A stretch of DNA of 64,000 nucleotides from Candidatus Poribacteria bacterium (GTDB taxonomy: Bacteria; Poribacteria; WGA-4E; WGA-3G). The notes below the pieces were generated by a model that was given only the letters and a program-made list of their open reading frames with translations, made no database searches and was not told where the DNA came from. Made by a program: the position numbers and the translations under genes. The stretch lies in contig JAJDXV010000141.1 in assembly GCA_022823085.1 (NCBI GenBank), positions 62,001 to 126,000 on the forward strand, given 5' to 3'. Shown one piece after another: positions 35,546-44,849 of the stretch (its first letter is position 1; the number at the start of each line of letters is the position of its first letter).

Positions 35546-36943
35546 CTACTCTTCATCTCCTGCTTCGGCTTTGCGTCGATAGAGTTCTGCTGTTAAGTCG
35601 GTAACGATATCGGCATAAGCCGGATCGTCGTAGACGCTGCACATTTCGTTGGGGTCTTTCTCCAGATCAAAGAGTTCCCATTCCGGTTCTTTCGATTCAT
35701 CAATGGATCCGGTTGTGCCGAGTGCCTCGCCGTAATAGTAGATCAGTTTATAGCGATCCGTCCGTATCCCGTAGTGTGCGCCGACGTAGTGATGTGAGAG
35801 GTGCATCCAATAACGGTAATACATAGATGTACGCCAGTCATCAGGTGTCTCGCCGTTGAGGATTGGGCGTAGACTCGTGCCTTGCATGTCATCAGGAATC
35901 GGCAATCCGGCGTAATCGAGCCAAGTCTCTGCGAAGTCGATATTTAGTGCCATCGCATCGGATGAACTACCCGGTTGAATCTCGCGTGGATAGCGAATAA
36001 GGAACGGCATCCGTAAAGATTCTTCATACATGAACCGTTTGTCGTACCACCCGTGGTCACCTAAGAAGAAGCCTTGGTCAGAGGTATAGATAACAATCGT
36101 GTCGTCTGCGACACCGTCTTCGTCAAGATAGTCGAGCATCCGTCCAACATTGTCATCAATTGAGGCGACACAACGGAGATACTCCTTGATATACCGCTGA
36201 TAGTTCCAGTTCGCTTGTTCTTCATCGGATAAACCCTCTGGTGGTGGTCCGAGTTTATCAATCTTGAGGTCCCTTTCGCTCATGTCTCCGAAGACACGCA
36301 TTTTCGCTTCTTTCGCGGCGTTTGAACGGTTCGAGTAGTCGTCAAAAAAGTTGTCCGGCATCGGTACATCGCCGTCCTCGAACATATCCGCGTGCTTATC
36401 ATCGGAATCCCATGGACGGTGCGGTGCCTTGTGGTGGCACATCATGAAGAATGGACGGTCTCTGTCGCGGTTCTGCAGCCAGTCCAGCGAGAAATCGGTG
36501 ATGATGTCGGTGGCGTAGCCTTTGTGTGTCGTTCTTCCGTGCGGTTCAATCATTACGGGGTCGTGATAGAGCCCTTGTCCGGGCAGCACGTTCCAGTAAT
36601 CAAAACCTGTCGGATCGGCGTTCCCACCGTGTCCGAGGTGCCATTTCCCGACCATAGCGGTTTGATAGCCATCTGCCTGTAGCATCTTCGCGACGCTCGG
36701 TCTCCTGCCATCAAAATTGTCGCCTAATGTCTTGACACCGTTGAGATGGCTGTGTTTGCCGGTCAAAATGTTCGCACGGCTCGGTGTACAGATGGAGTTG
36801 ACACAGAAACAGTTTTGGAGGATCATACCGCCGTCTGCGATACGATCGAGGTGCGGTGTTTGATTAATCCGACTGCCGTAGCTGCTAATCGCGTGTGACG
36901 CGTGGTCGTCGGACATGATAAATAGGATATTGGGTCTGCTCAA
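35546..36943 (-). CDS. Type I sulfatase
   Basis: 465 residues from a TTG start at 36943: AAAGGAG lies six bases before it. An ATG at 36979 in the same frame would add twelve residues but has no usable site. Sulfatase order: PNILFIMSDDHA (metal aspartates), CTPSR as formylglycine site near residue 50, GKWHLG, MCHHKAPH, and TSDQGFFLGDHGWYDKR. Close to the choline-sulfatase/heparan-sulfatase-like branch. It hydrolyses a sulfate ester, perhaps of a host or algal glycan. No signal peptide. The mannonate dehydratase lies downstream on the same strand, after a 58-bp gap with remnants of a repeat. Confidence 0.92.
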   Translation of the reverse strand: MSRPNILFIMSDDHASHAISSYGSRINQTPHLDRIADGGMILQNCFCVNSICTPSRANILTGKHSHLNGVKTLGDNFDGRRPSVAKMLQADGYQTAMVGKWHLGHGGNADPTGFDYWNVLPGQGLYHDPVMIEPHGRTTHKGYATDIITDFSLDWLQNRDRDRPFFMMCHHKAPHRPWDSDDKHADMFEDGDVPMPDNFFDDYSNRSNAAKEAKMRVFGDMSERDLKIDKLGPPPEGLSDEEQANWNYQRYIKEYLRCVASIDDNVGRMLDYLDEDGVADDTIVIYTSDQGFFLGDHGWYDKRFMYEESLRMPFLIRYPREIQPGSSSDAMALNIDFAETWLDYAGLPIPDDMQGTSLRPILNGETPDDWRTSMYYRYWMHLSHHYVGAHYGIRTDRYKLIYYYGEALGTTGSIDESKEPEWELFDLEKDPNEMCSVYDDPAYADIVTDLTAELYRRKAEAGDEE

Positions 36944-37067
36944 TTGTGGCTCCTTTGCATTTACAATTTGCTCTATCATATCCTATTCTACATGAGAAGT
37001 CAATATTTTTTCTGATTAGCCGTCAGCCGTCAGGAAGAGTGGTTGTCAGTTATCAGTTTTGAAAATA

Positions 37068-37104
37068 TTAAAAAACGGACGCACCGGAAATTAATCTGGT
37101 GCGT
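37068..37104 (-). terminator. Rho-independent terminator of the duplicated membrane protein gene
   Basis: Nine-base stem ACGCACCGG/CTGGTGCGT (37079-37104) around AAATTAAT, followed on the minus strand by CCGTTTTTTAAT. It lies about 45 bp after the stop at 37150. Confidence 0.85.
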
Positions 37105-37149
37105 TGAAGAACGTAGATTTAGAATTGTGTAGTTCCCTGTCTGTAATGC

Positions 37150-37932
37150 TCAAGTCGTTTTTAACGATGGTGGTGCTTCGTTGGGTGTGTAGCCTTGTGC
37201 TTTTGCTTCTTGTTGTTGGTGATACCATTCCGTCCATACCTGCTGTGCTTTGACAATCCCTTTTACGGTGCCCCTTGTCTCTTGGTAACTGGAAATGAGA
37301 CCGAATATAGCGGCGACTATAGCGAGAAAAGATATAACCGAGAAAAAATTGCTGGTGAATTTACTTGCTGTCCGAACAATATCCGCAAGATCAGGGAATT
37401 CCGTCATGAGGATAAGTAGAAAGTAAATAGGCATCCAACACAGGAAGTGAATGAGGAGTCGTTTCGGGTTGCGAATCATGGATAAGAGTGTTTTTTGTGC
37501 TTTTCTGAAATAGGAATTGGCTCGTATGTTTTCTGGTGGTGGCGGGGATTCCGTAGAAGTGTCTCCTTCTACTGTAGTAGCTTGTTGCCGGTGATACCAC
37601 TCCGTCCAGACTTGATGCGTTTCGGCTCTGCCTTTTAGATTGCCGGCTGCTTCTCGGTAAGAGATAAGGAGAGGCGGCATAACAACAAGCACCCAAAATC
37701 CATTTCTCGCTAAATCTTCTATAACTTCGCCCCAAATAATTGAGGCAGCTTTTAGATAATTATCGACTGACACAGGTGGTTCCACAATTTTGACAATATG
37801 GGGCCACGTCCCTATGACAAATGGATCGTCCGATACGATGCCCCATGCGGCAAACAGAAACCACCACGTCAAGTGAACGATGAAAGGCACTGGGTTCCGA
37901 ACCATAAATAAGAGCACTTTTTCGACTTGCAC
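37150..37932 (-). CDS. Internally duplicated membrane protein with QVWTEWYH motif
   Basis: 260 residues from GTG 37932 (AGGTG seven bases upstream). Two halves with the same plan: a short basic start, a membrane segment after MVRNP/MIRNP, a second membrane segment, a S-Y-R/Q-E...G..KG stretch, and then QVWTEWYH(R/Q)QQ followed by a Pro/Glu/Ser-rich tail. The motif occurs near residues 126-135 and 236-245. Four membrane segments in all. I do not recognise the family; the amphipathic QVWTEWYH helix on the cytoplasmic side looks like a conserved contact site. It is followed by its own terminator. Confidence 0.8.
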   Translation of the reverse strand: MQVEKVLLFMVRNPVPFIVHLTWWFLFAAWGIVSDDPFVIGTWPHIVKIVEPPVSVDNYLKAASIIWGEVIEDLARNGFWVLVVMPPLLISYREAAGNLKGRAETHQVWTEWYHRQQATTVEGDTSTESPPPPENIRANSYFRKAQKTLLSMIRNPKRLLIHFLCWMPIYFLLILMTEFPDLADIVRTASKFTSNFFSVISFLAIVAAIFGLISSYQETRGTVKGIVKAQQVWTEWYHQQQEAKAQGYTPNEAPPSLKTT

Positions 37933-38101
37933 GGTATCACCTGCTTACAGACGAATTTTCTGTTTGGAATTTTAGGAGTGTTGAGAGAGATTATGTTTTT
38001 AGTTGCAACCACTACGGTTTTCTTCAAAAAAGTATGATTGCAACTATATTTTACGTTTTCGATTCAGATGTAGATTGGGCTGCTTGAATTCGTAGTAATT
38101 T

Positions 38102-38953
38102 CTACCTGCTTGTCTGTATTTTCGTCTGAATTAAGAATACACCAACCGCGGCAACGACAAATCCGAGAACTGTACCCCACAATCCAAACTCAAGTGTATT
38201 CGCGGTGATACCTATACCGATTTCCTGCACGCTGTTTAGCGTATTGAAATAATTGATGTAGTGCGATAAAAGGACACCGATGCCGATGCCGATACTCACA
38301 AAAACTGGGACTCTGGCTTTCCAGAGCGTTCCTTGTGCGAACATGTATAGACTCACGCCAACGATCACAACACTCGAAATCAGAGCGATCGTGATGAGCG
38401 GATTCCACTTTGCAAGGTCGATACCTGAGAAGTCAATGCCATCACCGATGCCATCCCACGGTATGAAAAAGCAGATGAGTGCGAAGAATCCGCCTATATG
38501 TACGATGGGCCATAACTGTTCTTCTTCTACGGAGACATTCGATTGTTCTTCGGATATTGTTCCTGTTAAAAACGTTCCGATAGTCGTAATCACAAATCCG
38601 GCGGCTGCACTCCAGAAACCGAAGTCGATAGCAAGATGAACCTTTCGCGCCATTTCCATAAAATTAAGATATTCTGGTAAAAGCATCGCAAGTCCGATCC
38701 CCGTACCCACAAGAATCAGTACGCTGGCTTTCCAAGGTTTTCGTACGATTAGCGTATAGAGACTCACACAGGTGATTATGAGACTCGAAATGAAGGCAAT
38801 CGCAAGGAGCACTCTGTTCTGAGCAAGTCCAAACCCTGAAGCGGTTTCCTCACCCTGCACGCCTATTTGCAACCACGGCAGAAAAAAACTGGTGGCGACA
38901 ATAAGTCCGCCGAGGGGCATCATAAATTGTGTGTATCGATTAATTCTATTCAT
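38102..38953 (-). CDS. Polytopic membrane protein with internal duplication
   Basis: 283 residues, ATG with CGGAG eight bases upstream. Eight predicted membrane segments in two four-segment halves; equivalent parts are FFLPW and FFIPWDG, VSLYTLIVRKPWKASVLILVG and VSLYMFAQGTLWKARVPVFVS, and FGFWSAAAGFVITTIGTFL and FGLWGTVLGFVVAAVGVFL. No motif for transport or catalysis is recognised. Its neighbour at 37150 is also a duplicated membrane protein but unrelated in sequence. Confidence 0.82.
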   Translation of the reverse strand: MNRINRYTQFMMPLGGLIVATSFFLPWLQIGVQGEETASGFGLAQNRVLLAIAFISSLIITCVSLYTLIVRKPWKASVLILVGTGIGLAMLLPEYLNFMEMARKVHLAIDFGFWSAAAGFVITTIGTFLTGTISEEQSNVSVEEEQLWPIVHIGGFFALICFFIPWDGIGDGIDFSGIDLAKWNPLITIALISSVVIVGVSLYMFAQGTLWKARVPVFVSIGIGIGVLLSHYINYFNTLNSVQEIGIGITANTLEFGLWGTVLGFVVAAVGVFLIQTKIQTSR

Positions 38954-39122
38954 TTTGACGCTCCGAATGCAAAAATATGGATGTGGGATAAGATGTTGTG
39001 AAATTCGCTATTACCTTATACGAAAAGCGACTGGTGCGGTTACAAGTCTTGCAAGTAAAGACGTGATTCATGGCTTGGCGCGGTAAGATTTCGGTGTGTT
39101 GGTAAGAAGGGAAAAATGTGGG

Positions 39123-39151
39123 ATAAAATAGGCGGGGATACAAACCCCGCC
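39123..39151 (-). terminator. Rho-independent terminator downstream of the slipin gene
   Basis: GGCGGGG ATACAAA CCCCGCC stem-loop (39131-39151), followed on the minus strand by TATTTTAT. It lies about 35 bp after the slipin stop. Confidence 0.7.
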
Positions 39152-39184
39152 AGTGGAGAGGAGAGGGATCGGATCCGATGCTCT

Positions 39185-39946
39185 TTAATCTTTAGCTTTA
39201 TCAAGAAACGGCTTGAGCAGGTCTATCGGGATCGGGAAAATAACGGTTGAGTTTTTCTCGGCACTAACTTCCACTAAAGCCTGTAGGAACCGGAGTTGTA
39301 CCGATGTCGGTGTTTTACTCAGGATTTCGGCAGCATCGGTTAGCACCTGAGCAGATTCAAATTCACCCTCAGCGTGTGTGACTTTGGCGCGCCGTTCACG
39401 TTCGGCTTCCGCCTGCTTCGCCATGGCGCGTTGCATTTCAACGGGGAGATCGACGTGTTTGATCTCCATTGCCATCACCTCGACACCCCACGGTTCGCAA
39501 TGTTTTTTGATAATGTCTTCTAAATCCTGATTCAGTTTTTCGCGTTCGGAGAGCAGATCGTCGAGTTCAGCACGTCCGAGTACACTACGGAGTGTTGTTT
39601 GTGCAATCTGACCAATCGCAAAACCGAAGTCTTCGACCTCAATGACGGCTCTATCGGGTTCGGTTACCCTGAAGGTAAGCACGGCGTTAACGCTCACGGA
39701 GACGTTATCCTTAGTAATCACATCCTGTGGTGTAACGTCGTTGACGACAACACGGAGGCTCACACGCTGCATCCGCTCAATCCAGAACGGTATCATGAAG
39801 ACGAGACCGGGACCGCGGGTTCCGACGAATCGACCGAGACGGAAGATAACGGCACGTTCGTATTCTTTAAGTATCCTGATGCTTGTCGTGAGTATGATGA
39901 TACCAACAACGGCAAGCGTAAAATAGATCGGATCAATTTGTGGCAT
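39185..39946 (-). CDS. Slipin (stomatin-like SPFH/band 7 protein)
   Basis: 253 residues. An N-terminal hydrophobic anchor ([20 protein letters not shown]) is followed by the SPFH domain: [22 protein letters not shown] and [20 protein letters not shown], ending in an alanine/glutamate-rich coiled coil ([21 protein letters not shown]). Slipins form membrane-bound oligomers that organise lipid domains and often work with an NfeD-type protease partner, which is not encoded nearby. The ribosome-binding site AAGGAAAA is supplied by the dispersed repeat directly upstream. Confidence 0.93.
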   Translation of the reverse strand: MPQIDPIYFTLAVVGIIILTTSIRILKEYERAVIFRLGRFVGTRGPGLVFMIPFWIERMQRVSLRVVVNDVTPQDVITKDNVSVSVNAVLTFRVTEPDRAVIEVEDFGFAIGQIAQTTLRSVLGRAELDDLLSEREKLNQDLEDIIKKHCEPWGVEVMAMEIKHVDLPVEMQRAMAKQAEAERERRAKVTHAEGEFESAQVLTDAAEILSKTPTSVQLRFLQALVEVSAEKNSTVIFPIPIDLLKPFLDKAKD

Positions 39947-39949
39947 ATT

Positions 39950-40072
39950 TTTAAATTTTCCTTGCGGTTCGGTCAGCTGAATTTAAATTTTCCTTGCGGT
40001 TCGGTCAGGTGAATTTGGGTATTGACGATCTCCTACGTGAGTCGCCTTCCACTTCGTTTCAGGCTCAGTTTT
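39950..40072. repeat. Diverged relative of the 144-bp repeat with a 32-bp tandem duplication
   Basis: Two 32-bp units (39950-39981 and 39982-40013) start TTTAAATTTTCCTTGCGG and differ at one base. A following stretch CTTCCACTTCGTTTCAGGCT matches the second half of the 144-bp units at 14036-14323. Confidence 0.85.
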
Positions 40073-40078
40073 TTATAT

Positions 40079-40198
40079 AGGACTTACGCATGCTGCTCTT
40101 TTGTGTCACAAACTGGGAAGTTTGTGCTACCAGAAGGTTATATTTTCCGAGAAATCTCATCTAACAGAACGGGCTGCAGTCAAAAGTGGGTAAGTCCT
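40079..40198. repeat. ~119-bp terminal-inverted-repeat element, copy D (inverted)
   Basis: Begins AGGACTTACGC, ends GGGTAAGTCCT. In reverse complement it matches copy C closely, including the GATTTCTCGG segment. Internal hairpin CACAAACT GGGA AGTTTGTG. Confidence 0.88.
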
Positions 40199-40205
40199 GA
40201 TATTA

Positions 40206-41369
40206 TCAAGCGTCAAAACCAGTAATCTCGCGAGCCTTCTCGAAGAAGGCGCGTTTGCGCGGTGTGTTGAGCTGCCATTGCACAGGTACGGATTGGTAGC
40301 CGTGGTGGTAATCGTTTTCACCCGGATCAAAGTAACCCCACGAGGCGTATTGGCTGACAGCAGCGACAAAGTTATTCAACGGTTTATCGAAATCGAAGTG
40401 GTCGTCCTCGTTAAAAAGGATCGGCATCGGACGGTAGCCGGGGACCTCGCGCGTCTGCTGTACCATCTCAATGATACGATTCGGGTCTTTGACACCGTTG
40501 CCGTGAATAAGCAAGAAATCAGAGGAACGGACGACATTTTCGAGCGGCACTTTACCGCCGCCGTAACTGGTCCCGACGAGGAATCTATTCCCGTTGCGGG
40601 TCGTCGCTTTTACACGTTCAATCAACTCATGTACCCGATCCGGTTTAAGGATATCGTGGGTATATGCTCTGACATTGCATTCGTTATTCACTTCAACGAT
40701 AACGTTAGTATACCCCTTGTCAAAGAGCCAACCGGTTGCATTGTCAACGGCGTTTTTGACAGCGTCCTCGTCCTTAACCCGCTGATCTTGTCCGAAATAG
40801 AAATAGCCGAGGATAACGACCATACCGAGAGCATCCGCGAAGTCGATAATCCGTTCGAGTCGTGAGAGGTAGTCCGGATTGAGACTGCCGTCGGCTTCTA
40901 TACCGGAGTTATGCCACGGCTGTGCTTTTGAGTAGCCTTCGGGACTCCCGCCTTGCAGGTTAATTGTGAACCCCAATACGCCGTGGGCGCGCCATGCGGG
41001 CATCGCGGATAAAAATTCGCGCGTATTCCGTTCCGGATCCCATACACCTGTATCGGGATATTCCCATCTATAAATGGTTTCTGGGTTCCGGTCATCAAAG
41101 ATACCTTGCACCATACGGGTGTTGATGAGCAATCCCTCGACTTTGTTCCCTTGATATGAGCGTCCGGGATAGGTGATTTCGCCGTTAATGTAAAAAGCAT
41201 CGTCAACGATACTAACTGCTGTCTTCATCTGCGTTTTCCTTTCGTTTGTAGGTCTATCGGTATGCGTTTCCTGTGAGTCCGCGTGAAGCCTTGGGTGACC
41301 GCTGGCGAGCAGCAGGCCTGCCAATGCGGTACTGCTGTTGATTAAAAAGTTTCTACGGTTCATAGTCAT
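40206..41369 (-). CDS. GH5-like TIM-barrel glycosidase, Tat-exported
   Basis: 387 residues. MNRRNFLINSSTALAGLLLASG is a twin-arginine signal. The barrel follows: VIVEVNNECN near residue 225 has the Asn-Glu pair used as acid/base in clan GH-A, and PILFNEDDHFD near residue 320 carries a second glutamate that could be the nucleophile. This supports a retaining GH5-type or related enzyme, but the exact family is uncertain. Its start overlaps the end of the restriction-modification gene by 17 bases, so translation may be coupled although the functions seem unrelated. Mature protein would be periplasmic. Confidence 0.75.
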   Translation of the reverse strand: MTMNRRNFLINSSTALAGLLLASGHPRLHADSQETHTDRPTNERKTQMKTAVSIVDDAFYINGEITYPGRSYQGNKVEGLLINTRMVQGIFDDRNPETIYRWEYPDTGVWDPERNTREFLSAMPAWRAHGVLGFTINLQGGSPEGYSKAQPWHNSGIEADGSLNPDYLSRLERIIDFADALGMVVILGYFYFGQDQRVKDEDAVKNAVDNATGWLFDKGYTNVIVEVNNECNVRAYTHDILKPDRVHELIERVKATTRNGNRFLVGTSYGGGKVPLENVVRSSDFLLIHGNGVKDPNRIIEMVQQTREVPGYRPMPILFNEDDHFDFDKPLNNFVAAVSQYASWGYFDPGENDYHHGYQSVPVQWQLNTPRKRAFFEKAREITGFDA

Positions 41370-44300
41370 CGTGATGTAACTCCGGCAGTGCCTCCACGAT
41401 CTTTACCGTATCCAGACTAACTGTAACAACCTTTCCGATGAGTTTGACGATGTATTGTGGATCGTCTGCTCGGTTTGGGTCGTTCACAATGCCGCTGCGC
41501 TTATCTATTTTAACACAATACTGATTAATTATCCACTCTAACGCGGAACGGTTGCCGAGCCTGTAATCGAAGGCTTTTTTTGGGATACCGTCGAGTGTAA
41601 GGAAATCGTTATAGACGATTTGTGTTTTGTCTTTCGAGAGTTTCATTTTCTCGACACGCCAATCGAGCGGTGTATCTGGGTTCTGAACTAATTTCAGTCC
41701 ATCGTATTCGGGTTGCGATTCGTAGTTGACGTGGAGATCGGCTAAGCGTGCGCCTGCTTCTGCGAATCCCCAAAAATCCTTAGCAAACGGGATATGTGGT
41801 AAATCGCGTTTAAGGTTCGCCTCATACTTTTCGCGATAAGTGGGATGATGCAGGAGTCCGTAATTATAGTGGAAGATGTCCGACTTGGTGATGGTGTCGT
41901 CTTTGTAGTGGGATCGGAATTCTGTCAACGCCCAATCGGTGATGTTCTCGCGGCGGTTGGTGCCATCCTCGTCGTAGGTGTAGAACGGGAAGCATTGAAA
42001 ACCATCGCTTGTTGAAAGTGTGTGTAGATCGGGAATTAGATTCGCCATTAAGGTACTGAATTCTGAGCGAAAACCGTGATCGCTGACAATTATGACTCGA
42101 TTTTCAGTCTCGGTTTCTGGTGTCGGGAAAATCTGATATTGCTGATAACGCTCCTCATTCCAGAAGTGATCAAAGTAGAGATATTTCTGACAGAACGGAC
42201 GATACAATGCTGCGCGAAAGTGCGTATCCTCATAGGTACTTGGTTCCAGTTTTTTCAGTGATGCTTTCACTTGACGAGTCCATTTTATACGCGGATCATC
42301 CGTATCAATGAAATTTTCAACAGGTTCTTTTGGATCATGTCGTTTTTTCCGATCAACAGCGGTGTTGTATATCTCAATAAATGTCCGAACACGTTCTTGT
42401 AACAATCCAGAATCAAAAGCATAAGCCAAATTGTCCCGATTTGTAGCGATACCTAAAGAGTAGAGCCTAAAAATCGTCTCCCCATCAACCTGTGTGCCTG
42501 TTATTTTTTTGCTACCCATCGGAATAAAGGTATCAAATTCGGGGTGGAGTCCTTCAGTGAGCCACGTTTGGCGTGCGTCAGGCAGAATCGACTCCCACCC
42601 GATATTACCTGTATACTGGCATTCACTGAGAAAATCGAATTTCTGCTTTTTGTTCCACAAGTCGTCGGTACGGTAATAGTAGATACGCGGTGATTCTGAG
42701 GCGTTGTCCTTTTTCTTTACAAACAGATTAATACTCACACCGACACGAATCCCGAACACATTCGCATCAGAGACCTTTAACCCTTTCCGCGCATTCCCGC
42801 CTAAGTCGAAAATATAGATAGCGTTGCAATCTTCAGCGAGATGTTTCCGCATGCCGTCAAACGCTACACCGTCGAGGAAACTGTTGTTTGTTACGAAGGC
42901 GACAACACCTTCGTCGCCAATTCTGTCCAATCCCCATCGAATCGCTTTGACATAAGGATCGTAGAGTTTGTTTCTGAGCGTCGCTTTGGAGTCTTTTGCA
43001 TAAGTGTCCGCAATCCGCTTATCCATTGTCTCATACTTCCGATTCTTGTTGTTATCGTTCTCATTGATCTGTCCCATATTGTACGGCGGATTGCCAATCA
43101 CAACAAACATGTCGGTCTCTTTCTGTTTTTCGACGCGTGCTGTGTTCGCTTGGGTAAGGAGTTGCAGCTGCCGGTCTTCTACCATCTCGAATGTATCTAC
43201 CAAGGATATACCTTCGTAGGGGACATACCGATGCGTCGCTGTGTAGAACTCGTGCTCAATGTTGAGACTGGCGATATAGTAAGGTAGGAGCATCACCTCA
43301 TTGCACTGGAGTTCCGGCGGGTCGGCTGTGTACTTCCGTTCTAACGCGATAGGTTCGAGTTCCTGCATGATACGGGCGATGAAATTCCCTGTACCCACAA
43401 ACGGATCAATGATATTCACACCGGTATCGGAGAGCGAACGGTTGAACTCGGTCTGTAGGATATGCTCGACGCTTTTCACCATGAAATCGACGATCGGTTG
43501 CGGTGTGTAGACGATGCCGTGCGTGTCTGCGACCTTCACAGAGAAGCCTTGAAAAAACTGCTCGTAGACGGTGTTAAGGAATCCCTGTTTCTGTGAGAAA
43601 TCGGTGATAGTTGCGGCGGTCTGCTCAATCGCAACGTAGAACGGGTCCAAACTCTGGAGGAACTGGTTGCGGTCGAACACCTGTGAAGTGAGTGCGTCGA
43701 TGACGTTCTCGATTTCGCGTGCGATGATGTTGCGGCGCGTGAAGTCGCGGTTGTTGAAGACGGTGCGGAAGATGCGTTCCGTCAATAGGTGCTGGATGAG
43801 CATCTCCTCTACAGCGGCGATAGAGAGGTTCGGATTGATGGAGGTCTGACACTGCTGATGGAAGTTAGTAAACGCTTCCTGAAATCGCGGGTTGTTCCGG
43901 CGTTCGGTTTCGATGAGTGCTGATAACTTCTCGCCGAGTTCCGGGACGGTCTCTTTGAATTCGGAAACAGCCGTATGCCACGCCGAGATATTCTCTTCCT
44001 GATACGCGAAGAAGGTCTGGAGGACGTTGACGAGGTTTCTCGGTTCGGTGATGTCTAAATCGAGTTGGAGCTGCCCGTGCTGATAAAGCAGCGCGTGCGT
44101 CGGCGACTGGACGACAATATTTTTCGACGGGTAGCCTGCGGCGAACTTCTTATCTGCTTCGACGTAGAGATCGTCTTGTGTATCCTTTGCTTCCCAGTAC
44201 CCGTAGGGTAGACCGAACGGATCGACGATTTCGCCATCGGGAGTTATCCGTCTATTCTCTGGTGTGTAATGTGTCTTCTCACAGACGAGGATGAGATCTG

Positions 44301-44445
44301 CCTGTCGGCAGTAGTATTGTAAGAGGTTCTGAAATGCGGTTCGGACAGCACCCTCATGTTCCGCGCCGACGCTGTCATATTCTTCAAGTTCGGCGTAGTA
44401 GTTTTTGATGGGTTTGTGGGTCGGTCTGATATTGGGATGTGGCAT
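41353..44445 (-). CDS. Single-polypeptide restriction-modification enzyme (type IIG/ISP-like)
   Basis: 1030 residues. The N-terminal part has a nuclease-type region with D...YGYWEAKD (the E-x-K of PD-(D/E)XK, near residues 80-92). A helical linker follows. The adenine methylase core has motif I NIIDPFVGTGNF (near residue 345) and motif IV NPPYN (near residue 458). The C-terminal ~350 residues are likely the target-recognition part. One protein thus carries both cutting and methylating functions, as in type IIG and ISP-like enzymes; no separate specificity subunit is seen. A helicase domain, needed for type I or true ISP enzymes, is not apparent. No clear Shine-Dalgarno precedes the ATG. Confidence 0.85.
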   Translation of the reverse strand: MPHPNIRPTHKPIKNYYAELEEYDSVGAEHEGAVRTAFQNLLQYYCRQADLILVCEKTHYTPENRRITPDGEIVDPFGLPYGYWEAKDTQDDLYVEADKKFAAGYPSKNIVVQSPTHALLYQHGQLQLDLDITEPRNLVNVLQTFFAYQEENISAWHTAVSEFKETVPELGEKLSALIETERRNNPRFQEAFTNFHQQCQTSINPNLSIAAVEEMLIQHLLTERIFRTVFNNRDFTRRNIIAREIENVIDALTSQVFDRNQFLQSLDPFYVAIEQTAATITDFSQKQGFLNTVYEQFFQGFSVKVADTHGIVYTPQPIVDFMVKSVEHILQTEFNRSLSDTGVNIIDPFVGTGNFIARIMQELEPIALERKYTADPPELQCNEVMLLPYYIASLNIEHEFYTATHRYVPYEGISLVDTFEMVEDRQLQLLTQANTARVEKQKETDMFVVIGNPPYNMGQINENDNNKNRKYETMDKRIADTYAKDSKATLRNKLYDPYVKAIRWGLDRIGDEGVVAFVTNNSFLDGVAFDGMRKHLAEDCNAIYIFDLGGNARKGLKVSDANVFGIRVGVSINLFVKKKDNASESPRIYYYRTDDLWNKKQKFDFLSECQYTGNIGWESILPDARQTWLTEGLHPEFDTFIPMGSKKITGTQVDGETIFRLYSLGIATNRDNLAYAFDSGLLQERVRTFIEIYNTAVDRKKRHDPKEPVENFIDTDDPRIKWTRQVKASLKKLEPSTYEDTHFRAALYRPFCQKYLYFDHFWNEERYQQYQIFPTPETETENRVIIVSDHGFRSEFSTLMANLIPDLHTLSTSDGFQCFPFYTYDEDGTNRRENITDWALTEFRSHYKDDTITKSDIFHYNYGLLHHPTYREKYEANLKRDLPHIPFAKDFWGFAEAGARLADLHVNYESQPEYDGLKLVQNPDTPLDWRVEKMKLSKDKTQIVYNDFLTLDGIPKKAFDYRLGNRSALEWIINQYCVKIDKRSGIVNDPNRADDPQYIVKLIGKVVTVSLDTVKIVEALPELHHDDYEP

Positions 44446-44849
44446 AGGGTTATAAGTTATAAGTTCATAAGAGTTGTTGGGATGCGGCGATTCTCCTCAT
44501 AAGTGTCAATAGTGTCAATTTTAGAAATAACAACCGTCTCAGACCCGGACCCGGTAAGTTCGGTTTGATGAAGTTTAAAAATTTAACTCGGTAATGCATC
44601 AGAAATCTCTTGGTAGGAGCGAGTGTTTTTGCTGGGGTGTTTCTTATGCTCGCGATCTTTAACGATTACCGAAATATTTATTTAATCTTCATGCAACCGA
44701 ACCTACCGGGCCTGGGTCTGAGAGGGTTGTTATTGCTAAAATTGACACTTATGGCACAGTTACAAACAGCGCCTACCAGGCCTGGGGGCCGCGACGGTTA
44801 TGATTCGGTTAAAACAGCACCTACCGGGCCTGGATAGTTTAATTAATGC
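44446..44849. other. Intergenic region dominated by a large inverted repeat
   Basis: About 400 bp without a gene between the restriction-modification and Hfq-like genes. Contains the 55-bp inverted repeat (44511-44749) and three direct copies of a CCTACCrGGCCTGG motif at 44701, 44771 and 44819. Confidence 0.75.
44511..44749. repeat. 239-bp element with 55-bp inverted-repeat ends
   Basis: Left arm 44511-44565 and right arm 44695-44749 are reverse complements with five mismatches in 55 positions (for instance GGTCTGAGA...AAAATTGACACT). The 129-bp middle holds no gene. Motif CTACCrGGCCTGG from the right arm is repeated directly at 44771-44786 and 44819-44833. This could fold into one long hairpin or be a non-autonomous transposon; no target duplication was identified. 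Confidence 0.85.
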
